From Syntrophomonadaceae bacterium (GTDB lineage Bacteria > Bacillota > Syntrophomonadia > Syntrophomonadales > Syntrophomonadaceae), in assembly GCA_012522955.1 (NCBI GenBank), contig JAAYJK010000116.1:1-43776 (forward strand): DNA of 43,776 nt, in the 5' to 3' direction. Shown one piece after another: positions 7,058 through 16,656 of the stretch. Every line of letters starts with the position of its first letter. Within the stretch, counting starts at the first letter, position 1. A program made the position numbers and the translations under genes. Below the pieces are notes generated by a model. It did no database searches and had not been told where the DNA came from. It was given only the letters and a program-made list of their open reading frames with translations.

Positions 7058-9325
7058 CTAAGCATATCCATGCCTATTCTGCAGCATTTCCAATTGTTCT
7101 CTATTTATTAGTATTTCCCTTCTCTTATTATTATCCAGTTCCGATACTAAACCCCGGTCTTCCATCATATCCACCAATCTGGCGGCCCGTGAGTAACCGA
7201 TTCTTAGCCTTCTCTGCAAAAGGGATACTGAGGCTTTGCGGCTATCAACGAACACTCCTACAGCATCCCAAAAAAGGTCATCCCCATAATCATCTTCCGT
7301 CTGCTCCAGGGACATCTGCAGGTCTTCTGCTACTTTACTTTCACCGCTGCCTACAAACTGTTCCCGTATGTAATCTACCGTCTTCTCAATATCCTGGTCC
7401 GAAACATAGGCTCCTTGAACCCGGAAAGGCTTGGATGCTCCCACCGGCAAAAACAGCATGTCCCCTTTGCCCAACAGCTTCTCAGCCCCAGAGCTATCCA
7501 GTATGGTTCTGGAATCGGCATTAGAGGATACAGCAAATGCTATCCGGGAGGGTATGTTGGCTTTAATGGTACCGGTTACAACATCCACTGATGGACGCTG
7601 AGTAGCAACTATCAAGTGCATGCCGGCCGCACGGGCCATCTGGGCCAGACGGCAAATGGAATCCTCCACTTCAACCGGCGCTACCATCATCAAGTCTGCT
7701 AATTCATCAATTATTATGACGATAAAAGGCATCTTGTCCTGACTATCCTGATTGTAGCGATGAATGTCCCGCACTCCTAATTCTGCAAACTTCTGGTATC
7801 GTTTTTCCATTTCACTGGCCATCCATTTCAACACTACCGAAGCTTTCTTGGGATCAGTGACTACCGGAGTCATCAGGTGGGGTATGCCATTATACACGGT
7901 TAATTCCACCATTTTGGGATCAATAAACACCATTTTAAGTTCCTCTGGAAAGGAATTATAGAGCAGACTCATTATTATACAATTAAGGCATACACTCTTA
8001 CCAGAGCCAGTTGACCCGGCTATTAACAAATGAGGCATGTCATTTAAGCGAGCTGCTACTGTGTTCCCGCTTATATCCTCCCCCAGGGCAAAAGCCAGGG
8101 GGGTATTAAGACGAGCAAAGGCAGGAGAAGACAACAGCCTTCTCAGTCCAACACTCAGGATTTTGCGATTGGGAACTTCGATGCCTACTGCCGATTTGCC
8201 CGGTATCGGTGCTTCTATCCTTATACCTGGTGCGGCCAAGTTAAGCTGCAAATCATCGGTCAGGCTAATAATCTTGCTGATCTTAACTCCCGCTCCGGGT
8301 GACAGTTCATAACGGGTTACGGCAGGCCCGCAGCTTACCTGATTTACCTTTACCTGCACCCCGAAACTGGAAAAGGTATCCTCCAGTACTCCTATACTCT
8401 CTTCAATATTTTTCTTGTCTATTGTCCTTTCATTGCTTATATCACTGAGCATGTCCAGCGGAGGTATATGGTAATCACTGACCTCCTGCTCCGTTCCCTC
8501 CCCGGTGTTAGCCTTATTTCCAGAGACCTTTAATTGCGGCACCGGTTCTTTAACCTGGGGCTGATCCGCTGCTGGAATTGATGGAGCCGGCTCCACTCGG
8601 CTACTAAATAGATCAATCGGCTGCATCTCTTCCTGCACCGTATCTATAATTAGAGGAGTAGATTTTCTTGGGCTGGTAGGTGGAACCTTCTCCTCTTTAT
8701 CATCTTCAAACATTATTTTATTCAATTTGGCCCCCAGGCCCCGCACCCATCCAACCACTACTTTTACCAGCTCCTGGAGGGGACGATCTATTATCATTAC
8801 CAGTGAAATCACTATACCGAACACAATTATGATCTGAGTTCCAATTCGCCCCACCAGCTTGATTAAAATATATGCCAGTGCACCTCCCAGGTATCCGCCC
8901 CCCATACCTTTAAAGCCGGCTTCCCATTCACTTATTCCTTCTGGTATTTGATAAATGCTGATACTGAGCAGGATAAACAAGGATAAAAGGCTGACACCCC
9001 ACATCCGGATGGACCATAGTTTTTTCCAGACTCCGGTGTGAATGGACCAGAACAATAAAAATAGCGGTATTAAAAAGACACCCTGGCTAAAAGCCAGATC
9101 CAGCCCTTTTAGATAATAGCTGCCCAGTACTCCTATAAATTGATCATCATAGGGGATATCGCGAAACTTATAAATACTGACCCAGGAAAAGACAGATAAC
9201 ATCAAAAGAATTATTGATATTAACTCGATATGTAGTCCTTTCAGCTCCGCTACTTTTTTATTATTCACTTTTCTTTTTGTATTGTTTCCCGTTTTCTTGG
9301 GAGTGGGGGTTTTTTTTGCTGGCAT
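7058..9325 (-). CDS. spoIIIE: DNA translocase FtsK/SpoIIIE
   Basis: A hexameric ATP-driven DNA pump that moves chromosomes through the division or sporulation septum. The 755 residues show a basic N-terminus, several membrane helices (about 33-180), a variable linker rich in Pro and Glu (about 205-290), and the motor domain with Walker A GSTGSGKS (437-444) and Walker B FIVIIIDELADLMM. A C-terminal winged-helix gamma domain (VSLLQRRLRIGYSRAARLVD) recognises orienting DNA sequences. ATG start, with GGAG 5 bases upstream. Its position next to tepA-ylzJ and near the dipicolinate operon matches B. subtilis spoIIIE, so I use that symbol. It may serve both vegetative and sporulation roles. Confidence 0.93.
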   Translation of the reverse strand: MPAKKTPTPKKTGNNTKRKVNNKKVAELKGLHIELISIILLMLSVFSWVSIYKFRDIPYDDQFIGVLGSYYLKGLDLAFSQGVFLIPLFLLFWSIHTGVWKKLWSIRMWGVSLLSLFILLSISIYQIPEGISEWEAGFKGMGGGYLGGALAYILIKLVGRIGTQIIIVFGIVISLVMIIDRPLQELVKVVVGWVRGLGAKLNKIMFEDDKEEKVPPTSPRKSTPLIIDTVQEEMQPIDLFSSRVEPAPSIPAADQPQVKEPVPQLKVSGNKANTGEGTEQEVSDYHIPPLDMLSDISNERTIDKKNIEESIGVLEDTFSSFGVQVKVNQVSCGPAVTRYELSPGAGVKISKIISLTDDLQLNLAAPGIRIEAPIPGKSAVGIEVPNRKILSVGLRRLLSSPAFARLNTPLAFALGEDISGNTVAARLNDMPHLLIAGSTGSGKSVCLNCIIMSLLYNSFPEELKMVFIDPKMVELTVYNGIPHLMTPVVTDPKKASVVLKWMASEMEKRYQKFAELGVRDIHRYNQDSQDKMPFIVIIIDELADLMMVAPVEVEDSICRLAQMARAAGMHLIVATQRPSVDVVTGTIKANIPSRIAFAVSSNADSRTILDSSGAEKLLGKGDMLFLPVGASKPFRVQGAYVSDQDIEKTVDYIREQFVGSGESKVAEDLQMSLEQTEDDYGDDLFWDAVGVFVDSRKASVSLLQRRLRIGYSRAARLVDMMEDRGLVSELDNNKRREILINREQLEMLQNRHGYA

Positions 9326-9445
9326 AACGACTCCATAATCACATATTTTGGCCCATGAATATTGAGTAATTTAATCTGTGCAAATCCAGGGGCTTATTAC
9401 TACTTTCGCTTGGGAATAGGCAATTCCTGCAAGTCAAGGTCAAAT

Positions 9446-10225
9446 CTAGAATAAGAAATAGGCTCCTAAGGTAAGAGCAGCAACCGCCCAGCAATAATAA
9501 GAGAATATGGATAATCTTCCCTCTTTTACCAGGTTTACCACCACTTTAATGGCCAGGTACCCAAAAGCAGCTGATGTGATGAATCCTATTATATAAGTAG
9601 TCAGTTCCGCACCAAAACTTGCAGAACCAATGGCGTCTTTAAGCTCAAAGACTCCTGCTCCCATTATGACTGGAATAGAAAGCAAGAAAGAAAAACGGGC
9701 AGCAAATTCTCGATCCAATCCGGCCAGCAAACCAGCCGCAATAGTAGATCCAGACCTGGATATGCCCGGTATTATAGCTAAAGCCTGTATACATCCAATC
9801 AAAAAGGCATCTTTATAAGAGGTTCCCTTAATCTGCTTTAAACCCCGATATTGGTTGGCCATATGTTCTGAATACTTGAGAACCAGTCCGGTAAATATTA
9901 AACCCAAGCCTACTACCAGCAGGGATTCAAAAGCCTTCTCCACCATGGGAGCCAGTAAATAACCGGCCAAGCCAGCCGGAATAATTCCTATTAATATTAA
10001 ATATGTAATCCGGGAAAAAGGTTTTCGGATTATAGCCATTATATCTTCCCAAAAAGCTATAAATACCGCGACCAGAGTTCCCAGATGCACAATAACATCG
10101 AAGGTTATGGCCTCTTGAATACCGAATAGATGTTGAAAAATTACTAAGTGCCCAGAACTGCTAACCGGCAAAAATTCGGTTAGTCCTTGAATCATTCCCA
10201 GTATAAACGCCTCAAGTGTTGTCAC
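9446..10225 (-). CDS. uppP: Undecaprenyl-diphosphatase UppP (BacA)
   Basis: An integral membrane enzyme that removes a phosphate from undecaprenyl pyrophosphate to recycle the cell-wall lipid carrier. Its presence can give bacitracin resistance. The family motifs are [14 protein letters not shown] near the N-terminus and [15 protein letters not shown] in the second half, which carry the catalytic residues. About eight hydrophobic helices span its 259 residues. The start is the GTG at 10225, with GGGAGG 8 bases upstream; an upstream in-frame start would precede the ribosome site. It is inserted between spoIIIE and ylzJ, where B. subtilis has no such gene. A terminator separates it from ylzJ, so it is probably transcribed on its own. 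Confidence 0.93.
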   Translation of the reverse strand: MTTLEAFILGMIQGLTEFLPVSSSGHLVIFQHLFGIQEAITFDVIVHLGTLVAVFIAFWEDIMAIIRKPFSRITYLILIGIIPAGLAGYLLAPMVEKAFESLLVVGLGLIFTGLVLKYSEHMANQYRGLKQIKGTSYKDAFLIGCIQALAIIPGISRSGSTIAAGLLAGLDREFAARFSFLLSIPVIMGAGVFELKDAIGSASFGAELTTYIIGFITSAAFGYLAIKVVVNLVKEGRLSIFSYYCWAVAALTLGAYFLF

Positions 10226-10294
10226 TGTTTCATCCTCCCCCGAAATGCTTGTTAAATTATAGCACAATCCAATAGATATTTTACTCGAAAAGCC

Positions 10295-10322
10295 AATAAA
10301 AAAGCACGCTCCTGGGCGTGCT
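10295..10322 (-). terminator. Rho-independent terminator after tepA-ylzJ
   Basis: On the minus strand AGCACGC and GCGTGCT form a 7-base perfect stem with a 6-base loop, followed by TTTTTT. It lies 22 bases after the ylzJ stop and before uppP. Confidence 0.85.
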
Positions 10323-10344
10323 GATTTGACATTTTCCAGTTGTT

Positions 10345-10554
10345 TTATAGCTTTACATCTAATATAGCACCTGGATAATACTTCTTGCTCATATAATCCA
10401 TCGGATCGGTACTACAAATATCCACTACCTTCCACTGTTCGGACTCCATTCTTTCCGCAATCAAATAACCACCGGAAGGCAGTTTGGTTCGAAGCTGTTT
10501 TTTTTCTTCTTGCTTCCCCAACAATTCCATAGGATCGGCAATATATATAATCAC
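10345..10554 (-). CDS. ylzJ: YlzJ-like small protein
   Basis: A 69-residue protein matching the YlzJ family in size, character and place. In B. subtilis ylzJ follows tepA and precedes spoIIIE. The N-terminus reads [13 protein letters not shown] and the C-terminus is beta-rich with [15 protein letters not shown]. The function is unknown. The GTG start overlaps the tepA stop by four bases (GTGA at 10551-10554), so translation is probably coupled. A strong terminator follows. Confidence 0.75.
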   Translation of the reverse strand: MIIYIADPMELLGKQEEKKQLRTKLPSGGYLIAERMESEQWKVVDICSTDPMDYMSKKYYPGAILDVKL

Positions 10555-11246
10555 TGTAGCATGCCCCCCGACTCTTGAAGATGTTTGATTTTACTTATAG
10601 CCTGTTTCATGCCCCCCACCTCATCGATCAAACCACATTTAACCGCATCCTCTCCCACCAATACGGTACCAATGTCCCGGGCCAAATCACCGGTTCTAAA
10701 CATTAGTTCCCTGAATTTATCCACAGTGATCTTTGAATGTTCTACCACAAAGCGTACCACCCGATCCTGCATTTTATCCAGATACTCATAAGTTTGCGGC
10801 ACTCCTATAACCAAGCCAGTTAGTCGGATGGGATGTATGGTCATGGTGGCTGAAGGAGCTATGAATGAATAATCAGCACTTACGGCAATGGATGAACCTA
10901 TGGAATGGCCTCCTCCTAAAACCATAGACACCGTAGGCTTGGAAAGACTGGCAATCATTTCCGCCAGAGCCAGTCCTGCTTCTACGTCACCCCCTACGGT
11001 ATTCAGTACTATCAGTAATCCCTTTATTTGCGGATTTTCCTCTACCACCACAAGTTGAGGAATAACATGTTCATATTTGGTAGTTTTGTTTTGGGGCGGA
11101 AGTACCATATGTCCTTCTACCTGCCCGGTAATAGTCAAGCAATGTATATCACTTCTAAAAGAGGGTATCTCTATTTGACCCAATTCCTTGATATTGTTGA
11201 CCGCCTGCTCCTGTTCCGATGATTCTTGCCTGGGAGTTTCCTGCAA
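10551..11246 (-). CDS. tepA: ClpP-family serine protease TepA
   Basis: A ClpP-fold peptidase of the TepA (YmfB) type, linked in B. subtilis to protein export and processing during sporulation. Residues around the nucleophile are [16 protein letters not shown], with the catalytic Ser in the GHSIGSS segment, and the catalytic His is in [12 protein letters not shown]. Length is 231 residues. It lacks ClpX-type ATPase contacts that I can point to. The TTG start has AAGGAGG 7 bases upstream. It forms a two-gene unit with ylzJ and follows the rnj terminator, so a promoter probably lies in 11247-11316, although no clear one is seen there. Confidence 0.88.
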   Translation of the reverse strand: MQETPRQESSEQEQAVNNIKELGQIEIPSFRSDIHCLTITGQVEGHMVLPPQNKTTKYEHVIPQLVVVEENPQIKGLLIVLNTVGGDVEAGLALAEMIASLSKPTVSMVLGGGHSIGSSIAVSADYSFIAPSATMTIHPIRLTGLVIGVPQTYEYLDKMQDRVVRFVVEHSKITVDKFRELMFRTGDLARDIGTVLVGEDAVKCGLIDEVGGMKQAISKIKHLQESGGMLQ

Positions 11247-11316
11247 TTTGTTTCCTCCTTCCGAATAATCTCAATATTAGATTCTCCCCTAGACTTAAAA
11301 ACATACTGTCAGAAAC

Positions 11317-11355
11317 TTAAAAAACCTCCTTCCCGCAAGAAGGAGGTTTTTTTTT
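11317..11355 (-). terminator. Rho-independent terminator after rnj
   Basis: AACCTCCTTC and GAAGGAGGTT form a 10-base stem around 6 bases, with T runs on both sides, so it could work in both directions. It starts 7 bases past the ribonuclease J stop codon. Confidence 0.88.
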
Positions 11356-11361
11356 AAACAC

Positions 11362-13026
11362 TTAGACTTCCATTATGATAGGTAGAATCATGGGGCGGCG
11401 GCCGGTTTTCTCATATAGATGCCGGCTCAATCGTTCCCGCACTTGGGACTTAATCACTGACCACTCAGTTACATTACGCTGAGCGCAAACATCCAAGGCT
11501 TCCTTGACTTTTTCCCTGGCATCTACTATTAATTCTTCGGATTCGCGTACATAGACAAATCCACGGCTGACAATGTCAGGTCCGGCTAGTACGCTGCCTT
11601 TGTCTTTGTCGATGGTTACTACAACTATCATAATCCCCTCCTGGGATAATTGCCTGCGGTCCCTGAGCACAATATTACCTACGTCACCCACTCCCAGTCC
11701 ATCCACCAATATGCGGCCTGAACTAACTTTTCCATTAAGGCCGCCCTTCTTTTTACCTACCTCAATGATTTGACCATTCTCGGCTACAAAAATATTTTCC
11801 TTGGGTATACCCAGGTTTTCAGCCAATTTGGCATGTTTAATCAAATGATGGTATTCACCATGGACCGGTACAAAATATTGGGGTCGAATCAGATTTAGAA
11901 TTATTTTTAATTCCTCCTGGGCCGCATGTCCAGATACATGTACGCCCATATTCCGTTCGTATATGACTTCTGCACCCTGTTTAAACAACAAATCCACTGT
12001 CTTGGAAACCAGTTTTTCGTTGCCGGGTATGGGGTTAGCTGATATGATCACCGTATCCCCGGGTTGAATACCCACCCAGCGGTGATCAGCGGTAGCCATC
12101 CTGGTTAAAGCAGACATGGGCTCACCCTGAGATCCAGTAGTCACAATAACAATTTCCTGGGCTGGATACTCGCTTATATCCTCCATATCAATCCGCATTC
12201 CCTCAGGTATATCAATATAGCCCAAATCCATCGCTACCTGCACATTGTTTACCATACTGCGACCAATCACACAAAGCTTGCGCTGGTATTTGGCAGCAGT
12301 GGTCACCACTTGTTGAATCCGATGTACATTGGAGGCAAATGTGGTAACTATAATCCTGCCTTCACATTTGCCAAAGAGTTCATCAAAGGTATTGCCTACC
12401 ACTCGCTCAGACAGAGTAAAACCAGGCCGGTCTGCATTAGTGCTGTCGCCTAACATGACCAGTACCCCTTTTTCCCCCAGTTCAGAAAACTTTCTGAAAT
12501 CCACCAATTCGTTATCTACCGGAGTTTGATCTAATTTAATATCGCCGGTATGGACCACAATGCCCAAAGGAGTATGAATAGCAATCCCCATGGCATCCGG
12601 AATACTGTGACAAACCCTGAAAAATTCGATTTGTAAAGGCCCAATGGAAATAATATCCCTGGGTTTGACTACATTTAGCATCGTGCCGCTCAGATTATGT
12701 TCATCCAGCTTGCGCTCTACAATACCCAAGGTTAGCCTGCTGCCGTAAACCGGTACATTAATTTCTTTCAAGACATATGGAAGCGCCCCCACATGGTCTT
12801 CATGACCATGGGTCAATAGAATAGCTTTAACTTTTTCTCGGTTTTCCAGCAAATAGCTTATATCAGGAATAACTATATCTATGCCCAGAAGCTCTTCTTC
12901 TGGAAACATTAATCCTGCATCAATGACAATAATAGTATCTTGATATCTGAATGCCGTCATGTTTTTGCCAATTTCCCCCAAACCGCCCAGGGGAATAATT
13001 TGTAACCGTGCCTCGTTTTCCAGCAC
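11362..13026 (-). CDS. rnj: Ribonuclease J
   Basis: A metallo-beta-lactamase/beta-CASP ribonuclease with 5'-exo- and endonuclease activity in mRNA decay and RNA maturation. The zinc site is LTHGHEDHVGALPYVL (HxHxDH), with later ligands in VHTGDIKLD. The beta-CASP region has VIGRSMVNN, and VPVHGEYHHL holds C-terminal metal and catalytic histidines. Length is 554 residues, the normal size. The GTG start sits 6-7 bases after AAGGAGGT. By position beside tepA and dapA it corresponds to B. subtilis rnjB. Whether a second RNase J exists cannot be seen here. It has its own promoter and terminator. Confidence 0.93.
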   Translation of the reverse strand: MLENEARLQIIPLGGLGEIGKNMTAFRYQDTIIVIDAGLMFPEEELLGIDIVIPDISYLLENREKVKAILLTHGHEDHVGALPYVLKEINVPVYGSRLTLGIVERKLDEHNLSGTMLNVVKPRDIISIGPLQIEFFRVCHSIPDAMGIAIHTPLGIVVHTGDIKLDQTPVDNELVDFRKFSELGEKGVLVMLGDSTNADRPGFTLSERVVGNTFDELFGKCEGRIIVTTFASNVHRIQQVVTTAAKYQRKLCVIGRSMVNNVQVAMDLGYIDIPEGMRIDMEDISEYPAQEIVIVTTGSQGEPMSALTRMATADHRWVGIQPGDTVIISANPIPGNEKLVSKTVDLLFKQGAEVIYERNMGVHVSGHAAQEELKIILNLIRPQYFVPVHGEYHHLIKHAKLAENLGIPKENIFVAENGQIIEVGKKKGGLNGKVSSGRILVDGLGVGDVGNIVLRDRRQLSQEGIMIVVVTIDKDKGSVLAGPDIVSRGFVYVRESEELIVDAREKVKEALDVCAQRNVTEWSVIKSQVRERLSRHLYEKTGRRPMILPIIMEV

Positions 13027-13078
13027 CCAAACACCTCCTTTATATTAAATTTTTAGCCGCCCTATGTCCGTTGCGATT

Positions 13079-13107
13079 ATTATATCTGATTATCCAAGCT
13101 TACACAA
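13079..13107 (-). promoter_or_regulatory. Sigma-A promoter for rnj
   Basis: On the minus strand TTGTGT (13102-13107) and TATAAT (13079-13084) are separated by 17 bases. They lie about 52 bases before the ribonuclease J start. Confidence 0.6.
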
Positions 13108-13183
13108 CTACACAAAATTTTGAAACTCAAAATATAAGGGCCTGTGTGAAAACTAGCCCCTATATGCCGCACCACTAAACAAC

Positions 13184-13314
13184 TGTAGGGGCGGTCTTTG
13201 ACCGCCAGTTATTAGGTTTTAGCAGATAATACGTCTATAATAACCTATCTGGGGGCGACCACATGTGGCCCTCACAGGTCGCTCCTACATGTGGCCCTCA
13301 CAGGTCGCCCCTAC
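13184..13314. repeat. Composite palindromic repeat, rearranged copy with a 26-base tandem duplication
   Basis: This copy has the two palindrome types in the opposite order. GTAGGGGCGGTC/GACCGCC lies at 13184-13206, and GGGGGCGACC...GGTCGCCCCTAC lies at 13251-13314. The second part contains a 26-base unit repeated head to tail (13261-13286 and 13287-13312) with one mismatch. The gap between dapA and rnj (13027-13411) otherwise holds only the rnj promoter and a hairpin. Confidence 0.8.
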
Positions 13315-13347
13315 TTACCGCACGTTATACAACGGGATCACACACGA

Positions 13348-13383
13348 GGGCTGTGTCCAAAACTCAAGTTTCGGCACAGCCCC
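13348..13383. repeat. Long hairpin between dapA and rnj
   Basis: GGGCTGTG and CACAGCCC pair, and the inner bases CCAAAACT / AGTTTCGG pair in part, giving a stem of about 16 bases. No T run follows on the minus strand, so it is a doubtful terminator for dapA. A related half, GGGCCTGTGTGAAAACTAGC, begins at 13138. AGCCCCTATA occurs at both ends, so the two may bound one inserted element. Confidence 0.5.
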
Positions 13384-13411
13384 TATACATTAATAGCTTG
13401 TTTATACAATG

Positions 13412-14290
13412 CTATATTAACTTATATTTGCCCAGCAATTGCCTTATGAACTCCCGTTCACTTTCTGAAGCTTCACAAAGGGGAGGGCGGAATCCGCCTA
13501 CTCCTTTACCCATCATATTTAATGCTTCTTTTACTGGTATGGGATTAGTACAAACAAACAATCCCTTGAAAATGGGGAAAAGCTCCAAATGGATTTGACG
13601 AGCTTTTTCCACTTCTCCTCCTTTAAAGGCATCTACCATAGCCCTTATTTCCTTACCCACGATATGAGAAGCTATACTTACCACTCCCTGAGCCCCTATG
13701 GCCATCAGAGGCAGGGTCAGGGAATCGTCACCCGAGTAAATGACTACCTCCTGGGAAACCAGGCTTCCTAGCAAAGAAACCTGATCCATATTTCCACTGG
13801 CTTCTTTAACTGCTTTAATATTAGGAATCTCAGTCAGACGGGCTATAGTCTCCGGCAATAGATTACTGCTGGTACGTCCAGGAACATTATATAGCATTAT
13901 CGGCACTTGTACACTCTCGGCTGCCGCTTTAAAGTGCCGGTAGAGACCTTCCTGGGTTGGTTTGTTATAATAGGGAGTAACCAGCATAATTCCATCTATG
14001 CCTAATTTTTCAGCCTTTTTACTGAGTTCAACTGTGGCAGCTGTATCATTGGAACCGGTACCGGCCCAAACCGGCACTCTATCTCCAACTCTTTCTTTAA
14101 CGGCAGCAAATAACCTTATTTTTTCTTCCACCTTAAGAACCGGAGATTCTCCCGTTGTACCGGATACTACCAGTGCTTCTGATCCATTGTCACACAGATA
14201 TTCTGCCAATTGGGCCGCCCTAACATAATCTACACCAAGGTCCTCCTGGTAAGGAGTAACCATAGCTGTCAATAATCCCGGTATTGACAT
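13412..14290 (-). CDS. dapA: 4-hydroxy-tetrahydrodipicolinate synthase DapA
   Basis: A class I aldolase that condenses pyruvate with aspartate semialdehyde, the first step of the lysine, diaminopimelate and dipicolinate branch. The Schiff-base lysine lies in IKAVKEASGNMDQ and the catalytic tyrosine in MLYNVPGRTS. The substrate loop GTTGESPVL is near residue 45 and YYNKPTQEGLYRHF lies upstream of the tyrosine. Length is 292 residues, standard. ATG start with GGTGGAG upstream. It is the last gene of the operon dpaA-dpaB-asd-dapG-dapA, 17 bases after dapG. Confidence 0.95.
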   Translation of the reverse strand: MSIPGLLTAMVTPYQEDLGVDYVRAAQLAEYLCDNGSEALVVSGTTGESPVLKVEEKIRLFAAVKERVGDRVPVWAGTGSNDTAATVELSKKAEKLGIDGIMLVTPYYNKPTQEGLYRHFKAAAESVQVPIMLYNVPGRTSSNLLPETIARLTEIPNIKAVKEASGNMDQVSLLGSLVSQEVVIYSGDDSLTLPLMAIGAQGVVSIASHIVGKEIRAMVDAFKGGEVEKARQIHLELFPIFKGLFVCTNPIPVKEALNMMGKGVGGFRPPLCEASESEREFIRQLLGKYKLI

Positions 14291-14307
14291 TAATTCTCCA
14301 CCACCTT

Positions 14308-15549
14308 TTATTTCTTCCCCAGTTCAAATTTATCATGCAGGGCTTTAACTGCTAGTTTCATGTCTTCTTTTTTAACCAGGCACCAAATATTGGTATATGA
14401 ATCCCCCGACTGCAATATGGGTATATCGTATTGGTTCAAGGCTTCCACCACTCGAGCCATAACTCCTGGAATTCCTGTCATGGCTGCCCCTACCACAGCC
14501 ACTTTGGCACAATTACATTCAATAAGCGGTGAAATGTCAATGCTTTTTAATATATGTTCAGCTCTTACCGCTTCTTCGTCTGCCACTGTAAACATGATTA
14601 ATTCAGGCTGGACATTAATAAAGTCAACGCTAATTCCAGCCCCGGCCATAGCCTGAAAAACCAGCAATTGTATTCCCTGCCGATCTGCCATTTGGCTTAC
14701 ATCGATTTTAATCTGAGCTATATTGGAACTGTGGGTTATTCCAGTAATGAGAGTGTCTCTTATGATGCTTACTACGTCACTTTGACTATCTATGCGATTT
14801 CTAACCAGAGTGCCGGGTGAATCAGAAAAGGTAGACCTAACTCTTAGGGGTATACCCCTTTGCATAGCAATTTCAATGGCCCGGGGATGGACTACTTTGG
14901 CTCCTTCCCGAGCCATTTGGCATATCTCGTTATAAGTTATATCATTGATTAGCCTGGCGTCTTCAACAATTCTTGGGTCAGCCGTCATAATCCCTTCCAC
15001 ATCAGTAAAAATGTCTATATATTCAGCATTCAAAGCTACTCCCAGCACACTGGCAGTAGTATCACTACCTCCCCGGCCTAGAGTGGTAAGTTCTCCATTC
15101 TCGCCCAGACCCTGAAAACCTGCTACTACAGGTACCAGGCCTGCTTCCAGGCACTGCAGGACTCTCTGAGGTTTAACATATAATACATGGGCATGGCCAT
15201 GGTTGCCATCAGTGACCAGTCCCGACTGTTCCCCGGTCAAAAAGCTAGCCGGGATTCCACGAGCATACAATTGATTGGAAAGAATGATGCCTGAAATCAT
15301 TTCTCCGCAGGACATAATTAAATCCATCTCCCGCGGGGAAGGATTGGAGTTGGTTTGCTTTACCAAGTTGATAAAGGTATCGGTGGCATAAGGATCGTTT
15401 TGTCTTCCCATGGCTGACACTACTACCACCACTCGGTAGCCATCTTCAAGGGCACCTGCTACCAGGTCACAAACCCTGCTCCGCAGCTCTGGTGTGGCCA
15501 GGGAAGTTCCCCCATACTTTTGCACAACAATCTGCACTTTTTTTACCAC
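14308..15549 (-). CDS. dapG: Aspartate kinase
   Basis: This enzyme phosphorylates aspartate, the entry step for lysine, diaminopimelate, threonine and methionine synthesis. The N-terminal kinase motif is QKYGGTSLATPE, with VVVVSAMGRQND and GRGGSDTTAS further on. Two C-terminal ACT domains begin near residue 265 and would bind regulatory amino acids. The 413 residues match monofunctional aspartokinases. GTG start. By position in the dipicolinate operon it corresponds to B. subtilis DapG, the diaminopimelate-sensitive isozyme. The actual effector cannot be read from the sequence. Confidence 0.94.
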   Translation of the reverse strand: MVKKVQIVVQKYGGTSLATPELRSRVCDLVAGALEDGYRVVVVVSAMGRQNDPYATDTFINLVKQTNSNPSPREMDLIMSCGEMISGIILSNQLYARGIPASFLTGEQSGLVTDGNHGHAHVLYVKPQRVLQCLEAGLVPVVAGFQGLGENGELTTLGRGGSDTTASVLGVALNAEYIDIFTDVEGIMTADPRIVEDARLINDITYNEICQMAREGAKVVHPRAIEIAMQRGIPLRVRSTFSDSPGTLVRNRIDSQSDVVSIIRDTLITGITHSSNIAQIKIDVSQMADRQGIQLLVFQAMAGAGISVDFINVQPELIMFTVADEEAVRAEHILKSIDISPLIECNCAKVAVVGAAMTGIPGVMARVVEALNQYDIPILQSGDSYTNIWCLVKKEDMKLAVKALHDKFELGKK

Positions 15550-15570
15550 CCAACCTCTATTTTGGTTATT

Positions 15571-16590
15571 TTAATACAGGTTCTCTTTAACCACTATTTC
15601 AGCTATCTGGATAGCATTGGTAGCTGCACCCTTCCTAATCTGGTCCGCAGCCACCCAAAGCACTATCCCATTATCTCCCAGAGAGATATCCCGGCGGATT
15701 CTCCCCACAAACACCTGATCTTTATTAGAAGTATACAAGGGCATGGGGTATAATCTGGCGGCAGGATCGTCCTGCACTACTATACCTGGAGCCTTACTCA
15801 ATATACTCTTAGCCTCATCGGGAGTCATGGGTTTTTCCATTTCCAAATTGATAGACTCGGAATGACTTCTATAAACAGGTACTCTGACTGCAGTAGCAAC
15901 TATCTTAAGATCTGGTTCATGCATAATTTTTCTGCTTTCCCATACCATTTTCATCTCTTCCCGAGTATAAGCTTCTTCTACAAAATCATCTATATGCGGA
16001 ATAAGGTTAAATGCAATGGGGTGCTGAAACACTTCCACTTTGGGTTTCTGCCCTTGTAAAGCAGCTGATATATGTTGATCCAATTCATCCAGTCCAGCTT
16101 TCCCGGCCCCGGATACCGCCTGATAAGTAGATACTACAACTCTTTTGAGCCGGGCTGCTTGATGAATGGGGTTAATGGCCACTACCATAATAATAGTAGA
16201 ACAATTGGGATTGGCTATAATTCCCTGATGCAGTTTGATATCCCCCGCATTCACTTCAGGCACTACCAAGGGCACATCCTTATCCAGCCTAAAAGCATAA
16301 CTATTATCAACAACTACGCAGTTGTTTTTAACTGCTTCTGAAGCCAGCATTTTGCTGACCTCGGTTCCAACTGCAAACATGGCTATATCAGACTTTTTAA
16401 AAGCATCGGCACTGGCTCCGGCCACCGTATACTCTTCACCTTTAAACCAAACTTTACTTCCCGCTTCCCGGGGATCTGCCAGACATATTAATTCCTTAAC
16501 CGGAAAATCTCTCTCCTCCAGTATCTTTAACATTTCCTGACCTACTGCTCCAGTTGCTCCTACTAAAGCTAAACTTACTTCTGCTGCCAC
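15571..16590 (-). CDS. asd: Aspartate-semialdehyde dehydrogenase
   Basis: This enzyme reduces aspartyl phosphate with NADPH to aspartate semialdehyde, the substrate of DapA. The nucleotide-binding motif LVGATGAVGQEML is at the N-terminus and the catalytic cysteine lies in IANPNCSTI. The substrate region has VSTYQAVSGAGKAG and a conserved His follows further on. Length is 339 residues. The chosen start is the GTG at 16590, 8 bases after AGGAGG. The ATG at 16596 is 2 bases from that site, and an upstream TTG at 16608 precedes the site. It sits between dpaB and dapG. Confidence 0.93.
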   Translation of the reverse strand: MAAEVSLALVGATGAVGQEMLKILEERDFPVKELICLADPREAGSKVWFKGEEYTVAGASADAFKKSDIAMFAVGTEVSKMLASEAVKNNCVVVDNSYAFRLDKDVPLVVPEVNAGDIKLHQGIIANPNCSTIIMVVAINPIHQAARLKRVVVSTYQAVSGAGKAGLDELDQHISAALQGQKPKVEVFQHPIAFNLIPHIDDFVEEAYTREEMKMVWESRKIMHEPDLKIVATAVRVPVYRSHSESINLEMEKPMTPDEAKSILSKAPGIVVQDDPAARLYPMPLYTSNKDQVFVGRIRRDISLGDNGIVLWVAADQIRKGAATNAIQIAEIVVKENLY

Positions 16591-16656
16591 ATCCATTACC
16601 TCCTGCAAAAACTCTATGGATTATTGTAACACAATATTTTATATGCTCTCAAGAAA

